DNA of 60,000 nucleotides from Diphasiastrum complanatum (taxonomy: Eukaryota; Streptophyta; Lycopodiopsida; Lycopodiales; Lycopodiaceae): assembly GCA_029204225.1 (NCBI GenBank), contig CM055096.1:4002014-4062013 (forward strand). Reading direction: 5' to 3'. Under the pieces are notes generated by a model that had not been told where the DNA came from, made no database searches, and was given only the letters and a program-made list of their open reading frames with translations. How positions within the stretch are numbered: position 1 is the first letter of the stretch; each line of letters opens with the position of its first letter. The position numbers and the translations under genes were made by a program. Positions 49,603 through 60,000 of this stretch are shown piece by piece.

Positions 49603-50949
49603 GGTCAGCTCAAATGCTCCTTATGCTTGCTAATGGAGAAACATTAACTAAGACAACCAATCAACATAAAAATAGAAGGCAATGGAAACACAATCAAAAG
49701 CATTAGCAAGTAGTGAATAGCAAATGCTTCTCTCCAAAAAGTGGTAGAGTTTCCTCCTCATTAAGTATGAAAATAGAGTACAAATGGTGCCTTTCTATAA
49801 AATGGGAAAGGCCCTTGTCCCAAAATCCTAATGGCTAATATTTACATTGATCCTATCCATTCATCTTGGACCCAACTCAATTTAAGGGTCCACAAAAAGT
49901 ACATTGGAAATCACAAGATTCATGTGAGTCCAAAATTGGACCCAACTCTAAAAGAGTAAACTCTAAGTTTAAAATTGACTATGGACCTCAAGTTTTATTT
50001 TAATTACAAAGGCCTAAGTCTATTTTATTTTATTTACAACTTAAGCTTGCGTGCTCATTGGGCCATGGGCTTAACGTGCAGGATGCCATGCCCTTGCAAC
50101 ACCCAAACCAATCAACCAAAACACCCAAAAAACACACCAATCTGCATTTTGGAACGAAAAAGAGCCTAAAATCTCATCAAATTTTAATATCTCCAAAACT
50201 AGTAAGAGTTAACCCTTGCATGACTGGCAGCAGCTCCAGGGTATTGTCTTAGACCTGCATAGAAGCAAGTCAAACGTATTAGTGTTATCATATTTTAATA
50301 ATAAAAAAAGACATCTTGCATGAATTCTTAAAGGGTCTTTTTGGAACTCAAAACTCCTCTAATGCAACTCTCGTAGAAGAATTTGAAGTTCCATCTCTGA
50401 GAGACAAGGACACAAAAGAGCTTGCGAGAGTTAGTTTGATTCTAGTGAGTAGAAAATTGGGTTTAAGTGCTAAAAAATTACTAAAAAGTGAAGATCCAGC
50501 AAATCCTTCCAGTAAGAACTCCTGCGGACCCTCTCAATCAATTCAGAATGTCAATTTCCATTAGTGATGAAGCCTACGAGAGTTAGTATAGAGATTTGGT
50601 AAAGATCAAGCCAAAATAGTGGTTCGAACCCTCACATACAGTGAAATTTTCACTTAGTGCAAGAGTTAACTCTCGCAAGAGAATTCCATAGTGAGATCTG
50701 ACCCAGATTCAGCTACTGTGATCCTTGTGAGAGTTGCTTCCCAAATATCTGAGAGATATCAAGTTTTTTATCTGCAAAAATAGCTAAATAACCCTCGCAC
50801 AACCAATCCTCGCACAAAAGAACCCTCGCAGACTAAATTAGTAGAAAGATCTGCACCAAATCTAGCTACTGTCAAAATCTCAGGTCAATCAGTGCAAGGA
50901 GTAAGAAGTTATGAAGGAAAAACCACCGTAAAAGGCCTAAATTTCACTT
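49600..50949. other. Unassigned, probable leader of the following gag
   Basis: No coding domain. Between 50360 and 50840 there are repeated short motifs (GAGAGTTA, ACTCTCGCAAGAG, CCCTCGCA), as often seen in Ty3 leaders. No primer-binding site was recognised. Confidence 0.4.
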
Positions 50950-52700
50950 TTGACTGATCAGATTGATCAGATCTTTAAGATCCAGACTGCATCCCACTGT
51001 GCAAGCAAGATCCAACTACTTTGGAACCACCATCGGATAAATCTAACATCTGGACGATCAATAGCAAGAAGGATAGCAAATCAAGACCCACACCTTCCCA
51101 GATTAGCAGCTACACAACAAGAGACAGAACTGGAACCAGCGCCAATGGAACCAATGGGCCAACCCGTACCTATCGCTCTCTTGCAAGCAGTCTGGAGAGC
51201 ACCACTGATGGAAATACCAAAATACAACGGATCATCAGATCCCATCCACTTCCTCCAGATCTACGAGCAAGCTTGTGAAATCTACGACGAACAGACACCT
51301 GCAGAAAAGTTGATGCTCTTTCCCATGTCTGTATTAGCAGTGGCTCAGGATTGGTTTTTCAACCTGGCAGTGGAAGAAAAATCTACCTGGCAAGTGATTC
51401 AAGTGGTTCTCATCATGCGCTTTAAACCCAAGAAATACCTAGAAGACCCGTTTCTCCTGCTGAGCAAGGTCAAGATGGGAAAACGAGAAAGGGTCAGGGA
51501 CTATACTGAATGGGTCAAACATCTATGATCCGAGTGCAGTGTAGCCCTAACTCCTGATCATGCAATGATCATGTGGTTCCTAGCGGGACTACCACGGAGC
51601 ATCAGAAGAGAACTGAAACGATGGGAGCAGTATGCTACTCTACAAGAAGCTATGGAAGATGCCATCAGATAAGAGGATGAGGATTTTGACGACGAATATC
51701 CATCCACCCATACTCCTCTTCCCTCGATAGCATCATCGTCATCAACCGCATCTTCTCTATCCACAGAACTGATGTTGGATCAAATGACAAAATTACACAA
51801 ACAACAGATGGAGCAACTTACGACGCAGTTTGATTAGAAACTGAAAGCCTTACAAGGAGCTATAGAAACAACGCCACATCAACCGGAACCAAACCAGTTA
51901 CAGTATCCACGACGGGAGAATGTATGGTGTTCAGTATGCACACAAAACCATACAACAAACGAGTGTCTAGTCCTAAAGCAAAATCTGAGACTGACACATA
52001 GATTTTGCCATCTGTGCAATGCAACATCGCACGATATGACATTTTGCCCTTTTAACCCCTGGATTGTTCAACAGCAGAGAAGTCCTTATAAGACTTCTTA
52101 TCCATATCATCAAGGGGCACCAAACGCAGCACCGAGGTATGGCGCACCGAATTAGCAACATCGTATGGCCTTACCTACACCACCAGGGCCAACCAATCAA
52201 CAAGTGGCCTATGTAAACCTGACAGCAGCGGAACCAGAGATGCAAGTACCACCTCAACTTGAGCAGCAGCAATGGTATGGACCGGAGGAGCCATTTATGG
52301 ATCCTGTCATAAATGAGTATTTTGTGGCCTATGTAGCTCAAACTCAGTGTCAAGGCAGGAGGAACTACGGTTGCTACGGATGTGGCGAAGGACACAGAAT
52401 TGCGAAATGTCCTTACAAAGGACAATATACATTCTTCTGTCGAGAATGCGGTTATGGACACTGCTTCAAGAATAGTCCATTGAGACCTGGAACTAGTGCA
52501 CCACTAAACTTCATTGCGATACAGTAGGCAGCAGTTCCATCGGTGATGCCACCAGAAGGGCAACATTTCCATGCTCTTGTGTTAGCTGTTACGCGAACAC
52601 AAAAGAGGAAGGAAGTGGCTCTCTCACCAGCACCATCGGTCACTGATGACCAGCCCTCAACTTCAGTGCCATATTCGAATGTGAGGAAAGAAAGAAGATA
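50950..52700 (+). pseudogene. Ty3-type gag remnant with four zinc-knuckle motifs
   Basis: The capsid part (51190-51720) reads PKYNGSSDPIHFLQIYEQAC, EKLMLFPMSVLAVAQDWFFN and MRFKPKKYLEDPFLLL, the same plan as the Athila-like gag at 38245. After a Ser-rich stretch, four knuckle motifs lie in one frame: CSVCTQNHTTNEC (51928-51966), CHLCNATSHDMTFC (52006-52047), CYGCGEGHRIAKC (52372-52410) and CRECGYGHCFKNS (52438-52476). Stops at about 51526, 51670, 51834, 52156 and 52525 make it dead. No protease, reverse transcriptase or LTR follows. Confidence 0.8.
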
Positions 52701-53383
52701 GTTCCAAAAAATACGACACTGGGTACAGAGAGCACAAGCGGAGGAGAAAGAGCAAGAAAAGGGAGAATCCTACGGAACCTCTAGCTGACAGCGAACAAGA
52801 ACCGCAAATGGGCTCACCATTGCACACTGATCAGAATGATCGGTTGCATCGTCATGAACCACCTTTTCACATGGTGGAGCTCGAGGAACCACGCACCGAA
52901 AGGCTCACAATCTTACTGGTGAGGCATTTATTGTACTTAGTTTCATGTTTTGTTGACAGATCTTGCTTGTAACACAATAATATTTCTTGTATGATCAGCT
53001 TTCCTATTGTCAATCAATGCTAGTTTGATCTTTATGGTATTATTGGGCTTAGGAGATCAAAAGTACGTGTGTAGGGCATCCCACACATGTGAATTCAACA
53101 TGTACTATCACAACTATTCTTTCTCTTATTGTTCCTACAACTTCTACCTTTGTTTCCACATCTTCCACACCATCCATTGTCATTCTCGTTTCGACTCCAA
53201 CCTCCATTACCATCATTTCTTCCTACTGCCATCAACCCTCTTGATTTACAACTTTCCCTGGCACCCTAGCATGGCTCAACCAAATCAACTTCACACCTCC
53301 TACCTCTCCATCTATCTTCCAAACGACACTCCAATTCCCTTCTGTTCTGCCCACCCCCTCTTCTGGACAATCTATTTTTACAC
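52701..53383. other. Unassigned stretch after the gag remnant
   Basis: No domain recognised. 53090-53330 is rich in TTCC/CACC; frames there are low complexity. Confidence 0.4.
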
Positions 53384-54170
53384 ATGTTTCCACCATCGCT
53401 GGTCCTCTCACACCCCACATCTTTCATGAAGGCTACTGAGGGTGACAAACCATTGCCCGATGACGCATTTGTACGAATGAAATTTGTATCATTACCCCTT
53501 CATATAGATCCCACTACACCAGAGGGTATGGCGCCGCCAGAGAACATGATCAAAGATGACGACACTGGCGAACAGACCATTCGAACGACAACACAAGCAA
53601 CCTCAGCAACTGACCCGCTACCGGCTACTCCCACAGACCTCATGACAAGTTACCAAGTCTTGGAAACCTTTATCCAAGATGCGGTAACGGCCAACAGGAC
53701 AGCCGTGTATTGCAATTGGCAACCAACAACACCAAGCTACAAGCAGATATCATGAAGCTGTAGCAAGAATTGATGATAGCTCAACAACATGAGCTGGATG
53801 GGCAGAAGCAAATCTTGAAGCTACAGTAGACAACCTCAATCAGTACATCTAGAGCCTCTTCAAGGTAGTCACGGATGCTTCGACAAAAGTCCGGGAGCTT
53901 CAATCAGAAGCCTCACAACAACTTGCCTCCCTCCAAGCACAACTCCAAATTTACGAGACAGAAAATACACGTTTGGGATCGAAGGTGAAAGCGTTGCAGA
54001 ATGAAAAGACCGCTTGGCTAGCTCAACTGCCACCTAAACTTCTGACATCGGGTGCAAGTTTATAGCCAAACTCTAAACAACTATTAGGTAGAGTTCAATA
54101 AGTACATGACGAGTGCCAATCAGGAATTGGCCTAGGCCAAGCAATCTCTCAAGGCCTGCCAGAAATTTAT
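53384..54170 (+). pseudogene. Coiled-coil ORF remnant of unknown origin
   Basis: A 123-codon frame (53384-53755) holds MKFVSLPLHIDPTTPEGMAP and a Thr-rich part. After frame changes come NNTKLQADIMKL, ELMIAQQHELDGQKQILKL and, at about 53885-54040, KVRELQSEASQQLASLQAQL with YETENTRLGSKVKALQNEK. The heptad pattern indicates a long coiled coil. It could be the end of the gag-bearing element or a piece of another gene; I do not recognise it. Confidence 0.45.
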
Positions 54171-54498
54171 GGAGTAAAAATCCCAATTAGCCCCAGTGGC
54201 AATTCCAGCACCACTTGTCTTTGATGCTGCACAGGCCTCGTCTCCATCCAAGATAAAGGAAAACAAGCAATGGGGGCAAGCAGTCCAAACCATAGCTTGG
54301 GTACACAAGATCAGGGGCCCCATGATACCACATGAGCCGACACTCAAGGGGCAAGATACAGGCCCAGATACAAGCCAGACACCAGTCTCATCCTCGTAGG
54401 GCTCGCGATCGATCTCTGCTAGTCACGCGTTCAGGAAGCCAACCTTGATAGAGGACAAAATCAATTCCCATCTGGCAAAGTTCCCACATGAAAGCTCC

Positions 54499-55145
54499 TG
54501 TGAAAATTGTCAACATTTCCTTGTCTAGTTTTAGGCCAAAATTGCTAAAAATGGCACATAGTTTAGGATCTGACTTTTCACACGTGTGAAACAGGTCTAG
54601 ATATTTTTAGTAAGTGTATTTTTTCAGTATGAAGAAGTGTCAAACTTCAAGACCTTCGAAATGAGTCCATTTTCATGTATTTTGGACATATATGCCAATT
54701 TTACCTATATAGGGCATATTTTAGGTAAGGAGGGTCTAGAGAGAGGAGAGAGAGTCATCTCTCTCAGCTATATATAGCAGGTAGGCCGTGGAGAAACAGG
54801 TTGGAGCAGATCCATTGTATTCATTTGCTTAATGAGAGATTTTTCTATTGGGTTCTCCTTCCATTGTTGGCATTGTGTAGTGATTGAGTTCAAGCTTTGT
54901 GTGTATGATCTTAGGTGCTTTTCAAAAGTGGTAGGCTGATGTATTATGGACTGTATAATGCTATTTTGGGCCACACTTGATGTTTATGGAAGTTTCCATT
55001 TGTGATAAATGCTTTTTGATCAAGTTCTTTGCATTCTAGGTAGCATAGAATGTGTTGCCAATTCCTAGCTTATGTAGTTTGGAGTGCAAGCATTCAAGCC
55101 AATGATCTTGGAGTTTAGATCCACTTAGGATCTGTATTTTTCACA
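54499..55145 (+). repeat. 5' LTR (647 bp)
   Basis: Starts TGTGAAAATT and ends TTTTTCACA; TGTG and CACA form the inverted ends. It has a TATA box (CTATATATAGC, about 54767-54777) after a GAGAGAGAGTC/CTCTCTC inverted pair. A CACACGTGTG palindrome lies at about 54578-54587. Confidence 0.93.
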
Positions 55146-56319
55146 TGGTATCAGAGCTGGTTGGCTTCTATTTACAGTAAGTATTCCATTTTTGGTGATA
55201 TTTGGATGTTTGATCAAGTTCTAGCATGATTTTGCATTGCTTTGTTGATCAAATCTTACTAACCTTTGTTTTGTGAGTTGAACTTGTGGATCAAAAGCAT
55301 ATTTCAGGTCTATTGAAGATCAGAGGCTGAAAAGAAACTATTTTGGATCAGATCATAACACCTAATCATTTGTGATTGTGAGGCTTGTGCATATTCAATA
55401 CTAACAATGTTCTTTTCAATCCTATTGTTGACAATCTCCATTCTTGGATGAACACTCTCCTTAAGTGGATGAAACTTCTCCTTAAGTGGATGACAAATGC
55501 TCTTTTGAGTGAGTTGTAATTCTCCTAAAGGCTGAGCAAAGCTCCCATTTGGATGAAAGATCCCCTTTTTTGGGTGAACATATTGTAAGCTCCATTGTGA
55601 AGAGCATATTGTAAAGATTGTCATCAATTTTGGCATAAATTTTTGGTGTACTTTGTTGAGCATGTAAGTAACTCTCCTTATGTAATTTGATTGGAGCATT
55701 TGCTGGAAGGTGTTAACCATTATGCAAGTGTGTTTTCAGGTTCTTAACAGGTTGAGGAACATTCTCATGTGAAGTGATCTTAGATCTACATCTAAACACC
55801 AAGATTTGACAAGATAGTGAAGCTAGTCTTGTGATTCACTAAGTGTGCTCATTCATTCACCTCTAAATCTTGTATTTATCACTTGCTGGAGTTTATAAAC
55901 TTTTAGAAGTGTGGTTTACATGTGGTTTTACAGGTTGAATCAATATCTTAGTGTGGTGATCATATGTTGATCAAGTTTGTTCATTACTAGGTAATTTTGG
56001 CATCCTAGTTTTGGGTATTTTCTAAGAATGCAAGTAACTCTTCACACCATAACTTGATTTGGTCACTTGCTGGAAAGTTTGAGAGCCTAAGCAAGAGTGT
56101 GTTCAGGTTGGTTTGAGTTTGTAATCCATTCTTAGTGTGTGCAAAGTGTTGCATGTGTTTCAATCTTCCTTTCTATGCTTGAAAGCCAAATAGTTTCAAG
56201 ATAGAGGTCATTTAGGGTTCTAAATCTTTTAAGATCTTCTCCTTCTTCATTTATTGAGAGAAAGGAGAGTGCTAGGTGCATTAGAACCGAGCCTAAGGAC
56301 ACAAGAAGATTTTAGCATC
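55146..56319 (+). other. Primer-binding site and 1.16-kb leader
   Basis: TGGTATCAGAGC (55146-55157) directly follows the LTR. The leader has no coding frame. It holds repeated sentences of TGCTGGAAGG/TTTGATTGG type (about 55680-55740, 55880-55940 and 56050-56110) with CAAGTGTG...CAGGTT, suggesting three diverged copies of a segment of about 180 bp. Confidence 0.7.
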
Positions 56320-59300
56320 ATGACATCCAATGGTGGAATCATGTTGGAAGCTAAAGAGAGGTTAAACTCTACAAACTATTCAACTTGGAAAGTGAGGATG
56401 GAGTCTTTACTAGAGTTGAATGAGCTAATGGATATAGTTGTGGGAATTGAAGAAAGACCTCTAATTCTTCAAGAGCAACTAAATTTTGATAGAAGGGCTA
56501 AAAGAGCCTTACATATCATAAAGATGAATGTTACCAATGAACTTCTTAAAGAAGTTGGTAAATGTACTTCTTCAAGTGAAGCATGGAATGCTTTGAAGAA
56601 GATCTATGAGTCCAAATCCACATCTAGGGTTCTCACCCTAAGAAGGCAAATCTTCCAAAGTTGTCAAAGAGAGGGAGAGAGTGCACATTCATTTGTCTTG
56701 AAGGTTAAATCCTTGAATGATGATCTAGCATGCATAGATGAAAGCATAAAGGATGGGGAACTAGTTCAAGTCATGTTGAATGGTTTGCTTGATGAACATT
56801 CTAACCTTGTACAATGCTTTGCTATACAAAAGTCCTTGCCAAGTGTCAATGACTTGCAAGAGATCTTGGTGGCTGAAGAGCATAGGTTGCAAGCCAAAGG
56901 TGGTGGTGCATCAACACAAGGTGGAGATGAAGAAGCTCTTTTCACAAAGGGCAAGTTCAAAGGCAAGTGGTCCAAGCAAGGTAGTTTGGAGCATGGAAAG
57001 CATTCTTCTTCTTTGCAAAGTAGGAAGCAAGATAAGTCCAAGTTCAAATGTTTTTATTGTGGAGTGAAAGGACATTTTGCAAATGAATGCCATAAGAAAC
57101 AAAATGCTAGATCTAGGTTGAGATCTAATGTACTTCTTGGAGATGATAATTGTTGTGCTAACTTGGCAAGCTTTGGTGAATCTATGGTCAATTTTTTGGA
57201 TCCATTGGATCTTGAAGATGGACTAGTGCTACCTACTAGTCAAATGGAGTCATGTGGTGCTAAATTAGTATCATGTTTGTACTCTTCTACTCATGGACTT
57301 CCAAGTCTTGGTGGCTCTTCAATGGTGCTAGATGGCAAGTGCAAAAATGGAAAAGGTAAGGAAGGAGCTAACTTCATCAATGGAGTTGATGAAGATTCTT
57401 CTTTGGAAGTGATTGTTGCTAATGACTTGTTTGTTCATATGGAAAAAGATGGAGATGCTAAGTGTCATTCTTTGCAAGAAGATGGTTGTTCTTCTAATTC
57501 TTTTCATATTGATGTATGTAATCATGTGGGAAAAGATGATGGTGCTTTGAGCATGCTTGAAGGAAATGGTTCTTTTACATCTTTTTGTGATAAAGTCATT
57601 TGTGCAACAAGTGGTGTCACATTTCTTCATAAAAAGAGTAGATCAAAGGTTTCTATCATGAGACTTGGTGAGGGAGATCACAAGTCAAAAGGAAGAGAAG
57701 TATGTGAAGTGTTCAAAGTAGGATGTACTTTGAATGATGTTTTTATGAACGATAGTGAGGAAGAATCATTATCATATGACTCATTACCTAAATCATTGAG
57801 TAGAAGTTCATGTTTGAAAAGAGAGAGTACTTCAATCACTCTTATGTTGAAGGTACTAAGGATTCTTTTCTTGGCTTCTAATATTCAAGAGTCTTCTACT
57901 TCTTATGGTGCAACTATCAAGAGGGAGGTTTCTAACTTTTGTGGTGCTAGCATTAAGACGGAGTCTTGTGAAGGAAAGGGCAATGGAAGAGTGGTTCTTG
58001 GGAAGATCCAAAGCATGGATCTAACATCTCTTCATCAACTCAAAGCATTCTATGATTGTGGTGGATTGTTCATTCATGGTCAAGATGGCAAAAGGTTGGT
58101 TGAAGAAGACTACATGGAGCAACTCAAGTGGCAACTTCTTCAAGGCAAGGGAGATATCATTGGTGAGCTTATTGAGGTTTGTTATGAACTCAAGAGGGCT
58201 GTTTTGATTAGGTTTGATACTCATCTTCACCTACTCTACTTCATGTTAAATGGAAATGTTGGAATCTATCTTTTGGTTTATGATGGTGGCATTGTTTTCA
58301 CTAACTATAGTGAAGGGTCAAATTTGAGCATTGATGAGATCTTGTGGGATCTTAATCATGTGTTTGAGAGGGAGTATCTTCAGAATTTCAGATCTGAAGA
58401 TGTTCACATATGCAAGATCTTTGATGTCTTATTGGAAGATCAAGAGGTTGATCTTGGATTGCTTCATCAACACCAAGAGACAAGTGGCAATTCGAAGCTA
58501 GTGAAAAGCATCAAAGAAGAGACAAATGGTCAAGGCATTTTGGATCTGTTTTTACAGGTTCTTGAAGGTTCAAGTAAGGTCTTTGGAGCTGCAAGGAAGT
58601 GTCTTCTTACTCTACCTCACTTGCCTAATCTCATGTATGAACATTGTTATGTCAATGTGTTGAAATTGTCAAATTTCAATAAAACTAGTTCCATAGTTTT
58701 GCATCCTTTGGATCTTGGAGATGGAATAGTTATCATTGCTGGTTTGTATGATCAAGTACATGAATTCATTCAGATCTTGAAAGGTATTGAAGTGGTCAAT
58801 ATGTTTTCTTTTGAACAAAGTTCAAGATCTAGTATTCTAGTGTTGGCAAATTGGCAACTTGTTGACATTGTAGGATCAAGCGTTGTGTGCAAATCTTGTG
58901 GAGGTACTTCAAGTATTTCAAGTTCAGGTTTTGGTCATTCAAATGGAGTAGGGAACACATCTTTTTGGCATTCATTCACTCAAAGGCTTTCATGGATTGA
59001 AGATCTACAAAGGCAAGGTGGTGATGGAAGTTCATTCATGGAGATACATGTTGCATTCACTATATGTATAGTGAAATGTGGAGGAGGCATGCAAACACTT
59101 GTTGATCACTTTCATTTACAACTTGTTTGCTGCTATTTTACAGAGAAACCAGAGATGGATACATGGAGGAATTCATTAATTGAGATTCTATGTTCTTTTA
59201 CATGTACCATTTTTATGATTCTATGTAAAATTGATGTAAGAAATAATGAAGCATCCTATATGGACACTATTATCTATATCAATTATGTTGTGTCCTATTT

Positions 59301-59394
59301 TGTACATATTAGGATCCTTGAGAAGAGATCTATTCTGATGATGGAGATCATTCTTAAGTTGGAACAAAGTAGTGTTGTAAAACTAGCAAGTTAA
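56320..59394 (+). CDS. Gag-like protein with a long C-terminal region of unknown function (1024 aa)
   Basis: The ORF is uninterrupted. The ATG at 56320 is chosen; the open frame reaches 56254 only through a non-ATG codon. Residues 1-200 are a copia-type Gag: STNYSTWKVRMESLLELNEL, RAKRALHIIKMNVTNELLKE, EAWNALKKIYESKSTSRVLT and a LVAEEHRLQ end. One canonical zinc knuckle follows, CFYCGVKGHFANEC (residues 244-257). From about residue 280 to 1024 no known domain is visible: no DSG protease motif, no D-D-E integrase, no YVDD box. The first part of this region is Ser/Cys/Gly-rich; a more structured part follows with LHQLKAFYDCGGLFIHGQDG, DIIGELIEVCYELKRAVLIR and DLGDGIVIIAGLYDQVHEFI, and a hydrophobic end. 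The ORF stops 13 bp before the 3' LTR. It may package the element RNA with enzymes supplied in trans; the role of the extra region is unknown. Confidence 0.85.
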   Translation: MTSNGGIMLEAKERLNSTNYSTWKVRMESLLELNELMDIVVGIEERPLILQEQLNFDRRAKRALHIIKMNVTNELLKEVGKCTSSSEAWNALKKIYESKSTSRVLTLRRQIFQSCQREGESAHSFVLKVKSLNDDLACIDESIKDGELVQVMLNGLLDEHSNLVQCFAIQKSLPSVNDLQEILVAEEHRLQAKGGGASTQGGDEEALFTKGKFKGKWSKQGSLEHGKHSSSLQSRKQDKSKFKCFYCGVKGHFANECHKKQNARSRLRSNVLLGDDNCCANLASFGESMVNFLDPLDLEDGLVLPTSQMESCGAKLVSCLYSSTHGLPSLGGSSMVLDGKCKNGKGKEGANFINGVDEDSSLEVIVANDLFVHMEKDGDAKCHSLQEDGCSSNSFHIDVCNHVGKDDGALSMLEGNGSFTSFCDKVICATSGVTFLHKKSRSKVSIMRLGEGDHKSKGREVCEVFKVGCTLNDVFMNDSEEESLSYDSLPKSLSRSSCLKRESTSITLMLKVLRILFLASNIQESSTSYGATIKREVSNFCGASIKTESCEGKGNGRVVLGKIQSMDLTSLHQLKAFYDCGGLFIHGQDGKRLVEEDYMEQLKWQLLQGKGDIIGELIEVCYELKRAVLIRFDTHLHLLYFMLNGNVGIYLLVYDGGIVFTNYSEGSNLSIDEILWDLNHVFEREYLQNFRSEDVHICKIFDVLLEDQEVDLGLLHQHQETSGNSKLVKSIKEETNGQGILDLFLQVLEGSSKVFGAARKCLLTLPHLPNLMYEHCYVNVLKLSNFNKTSSIVLHPLDLGDGIVIIAGLYDQVHEFIQILKGIEVVNMFSFEQSSRSSILVLANWQLVDIVGSSVVCKSCGGTSSISSSGFGHSNGVGNTSFWHSFTQRLSWIEDLQRQGGDGSSFMEIHVAFTICIVKCGGGMQTLVDHFHLQLVCCYFTEKPEMDTWRNSLIEILCSFTCTIFMILCKIDVRNNEASYMDTIIYINYVVSYFVHIRILEKRSILMMEIILKLEQSSVVKLAS

Positions 59395-59407
59395 GTTGAA
59401 GAGGGAG

Positions 59408-60000
59408 TGTGAAAATTGTCAACATTTCCTTGTCTAGTTTTAGGCCAAAATTGCTAAAAATGGCACATAGTTTAGGATCTGACTTTTCACACGTGTGAAA
59501 CAGATCTAGATATTTTTAGTAAGTGTATTTTTTCAGTATGAAGAAGTGTCAAACTTCAAGACCTTCGAAATGAGTCCATTTTCATGTATTTTGGACATAT
59601 ATGCCAATTTTACCTATATAGGGCATATTTTAGGTAAGGAGGGTCTAGAGAGAGGAGAGAGAGTCATCTCTCTCAGCTATATATAGCAGGTAGGCCGTGG
59701 AGAAACAGGTTGGAGCAGATCCATTGTATTCATTTGCTTAATGAGAGATTTTTCTATTGGGTTCTCCTTCCATTGTTGGCATTGTGTAGTGATTGAGTTC
59801 AAGCTTTGTGTGTATGATCTTAGGTGCTTTCCAAAAGTGGTAGGCTGATGTATTATGGACTGTATAATGTTATTTTGGGCCGCACTTGATGTTTATGGAA
59901 GTTTCCATTTGTGATAAATGCTTTTTGATCAAGTTCTTTGCATTCTAGGTAGCATAGAATGTGTTGCCAATTCCTAGCTTATGTAGTTTGGAGTGCAAGC
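59408..60000 (+). repeat. 3' LTR (first 593 bp, cut by the window end)
   Basis: Matches 54499-55091. The differences I see are G to A in CAGRTCTAG, T to C in GCTTTYCAAAAG, and two in AATGYTATTTTGGGCCRCAC. Confidence 0.93.

Larger units (their letters stand above)
54499..60000 (+). mobile_element. Young non-autonomous LTR retrotransposon with a single large ORF
   Basis: 5' LTR 54499-55145, primer-binding site 55146-55157 (TGGTATCAGAGC), leader to 56319, one ORF 56320-59394, polypurine tract (AAGAGGGAG, 59399-59407) and the first 593 bp of the 3' LTR (59408 to the window end). The LTRs show 4 differences over those 593 bp. No protease, integrase, reverse transcriptase or RNase H sequence is present anywhere between the LTRs. 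The element must have used proteins of another element to move. Its 3' end and target duplication lie outside the window. Confidence 0.93.

Noticed and set aside
49500-49706. ORF with Arg-Glu repeat
   Set aside because: Produced by the GA microsatellite; no flanking gene signals.

Overview
This window is nuclear DNA of a land plant with a large, repeat-rich genome. The evidence is one spliced gene for a chloroplast protein with introns up to about 15.9 kb, surrounded by decayed Ty3/gypsy, Ty1/copia, LINE and SINE-like sequence. The coded VIPP1 protein differs at many positions from what I know of flowering-plant VIPP1, so a fern, lycophyte or gymnosperm is plausible, but this is inference and the species cannot be named.

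Positions 1-29900 hold one host gene on the + strand, VIPP1 (IM30/PspA family, thylakoid membrane maintenance). Twelve exons can be placed at 634-919, 997-1013 (or 997-1127), 1608-1643, 17529-17639, 17795-17859, 17962-18043, 22866-22940, 26852-26922, 27195-27277, 28570-28634, 28765-28839 and 29042-29173. They join in frame and the gene looks intact. Intron 3 (1644-17528) is a nest of retrotransposons: a Ty3 element on + (2429-8466) within or beside a minus-strand Ty3 element (about 1923-2344 and 8467-15130), whose gag is split by an LTR element on - (11772-14858), followed by a Ty1/copia remnant on + with an internal duplication. Intron 6 holds a foldback MITE candidate, a LINE fragment with a duplicated reverse-transcriptase segment, and a GA microsatellite of about 122 bp.

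Positions 29900-60000 contain no host gene that I can recognise. In order: a short tandem duplication, a SINE-like tRNA-derived sequence beside a minus-strand LINE, a copia deletion derivative with an AAATA target duplication (34728-35893), an Athila-like Ty3 element (36665-39518) cut by minus-strand copia pieces (39515-43895), a second and non-autonomous Athila-like element (44432-48938) with an unassigned 3' ORF, a copia LTR with primer-binding site, a gag remnant with four zinc-knuckle-like motifs (50950-52700), and a nearly intact LTR element (54499 to beyond the window end).

The last element is the most unusual part of the window. It has almost identical LTRs (4 differences seen over the 593 bp of 3' LTR available), a tRNA-iMet primer-binding site and a polypurine tract. 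Its only ORF, 1024 codons long and uninterrupted, starts as a copia-type Gag with one zinc knuckle and continues for about 750 residues that I cannot assign to protease, integrase, reverse transcriptase or RNase H. It looks like a recently mobile, non-autonomous retrotransposon with an undescribed Gag-fused domain.
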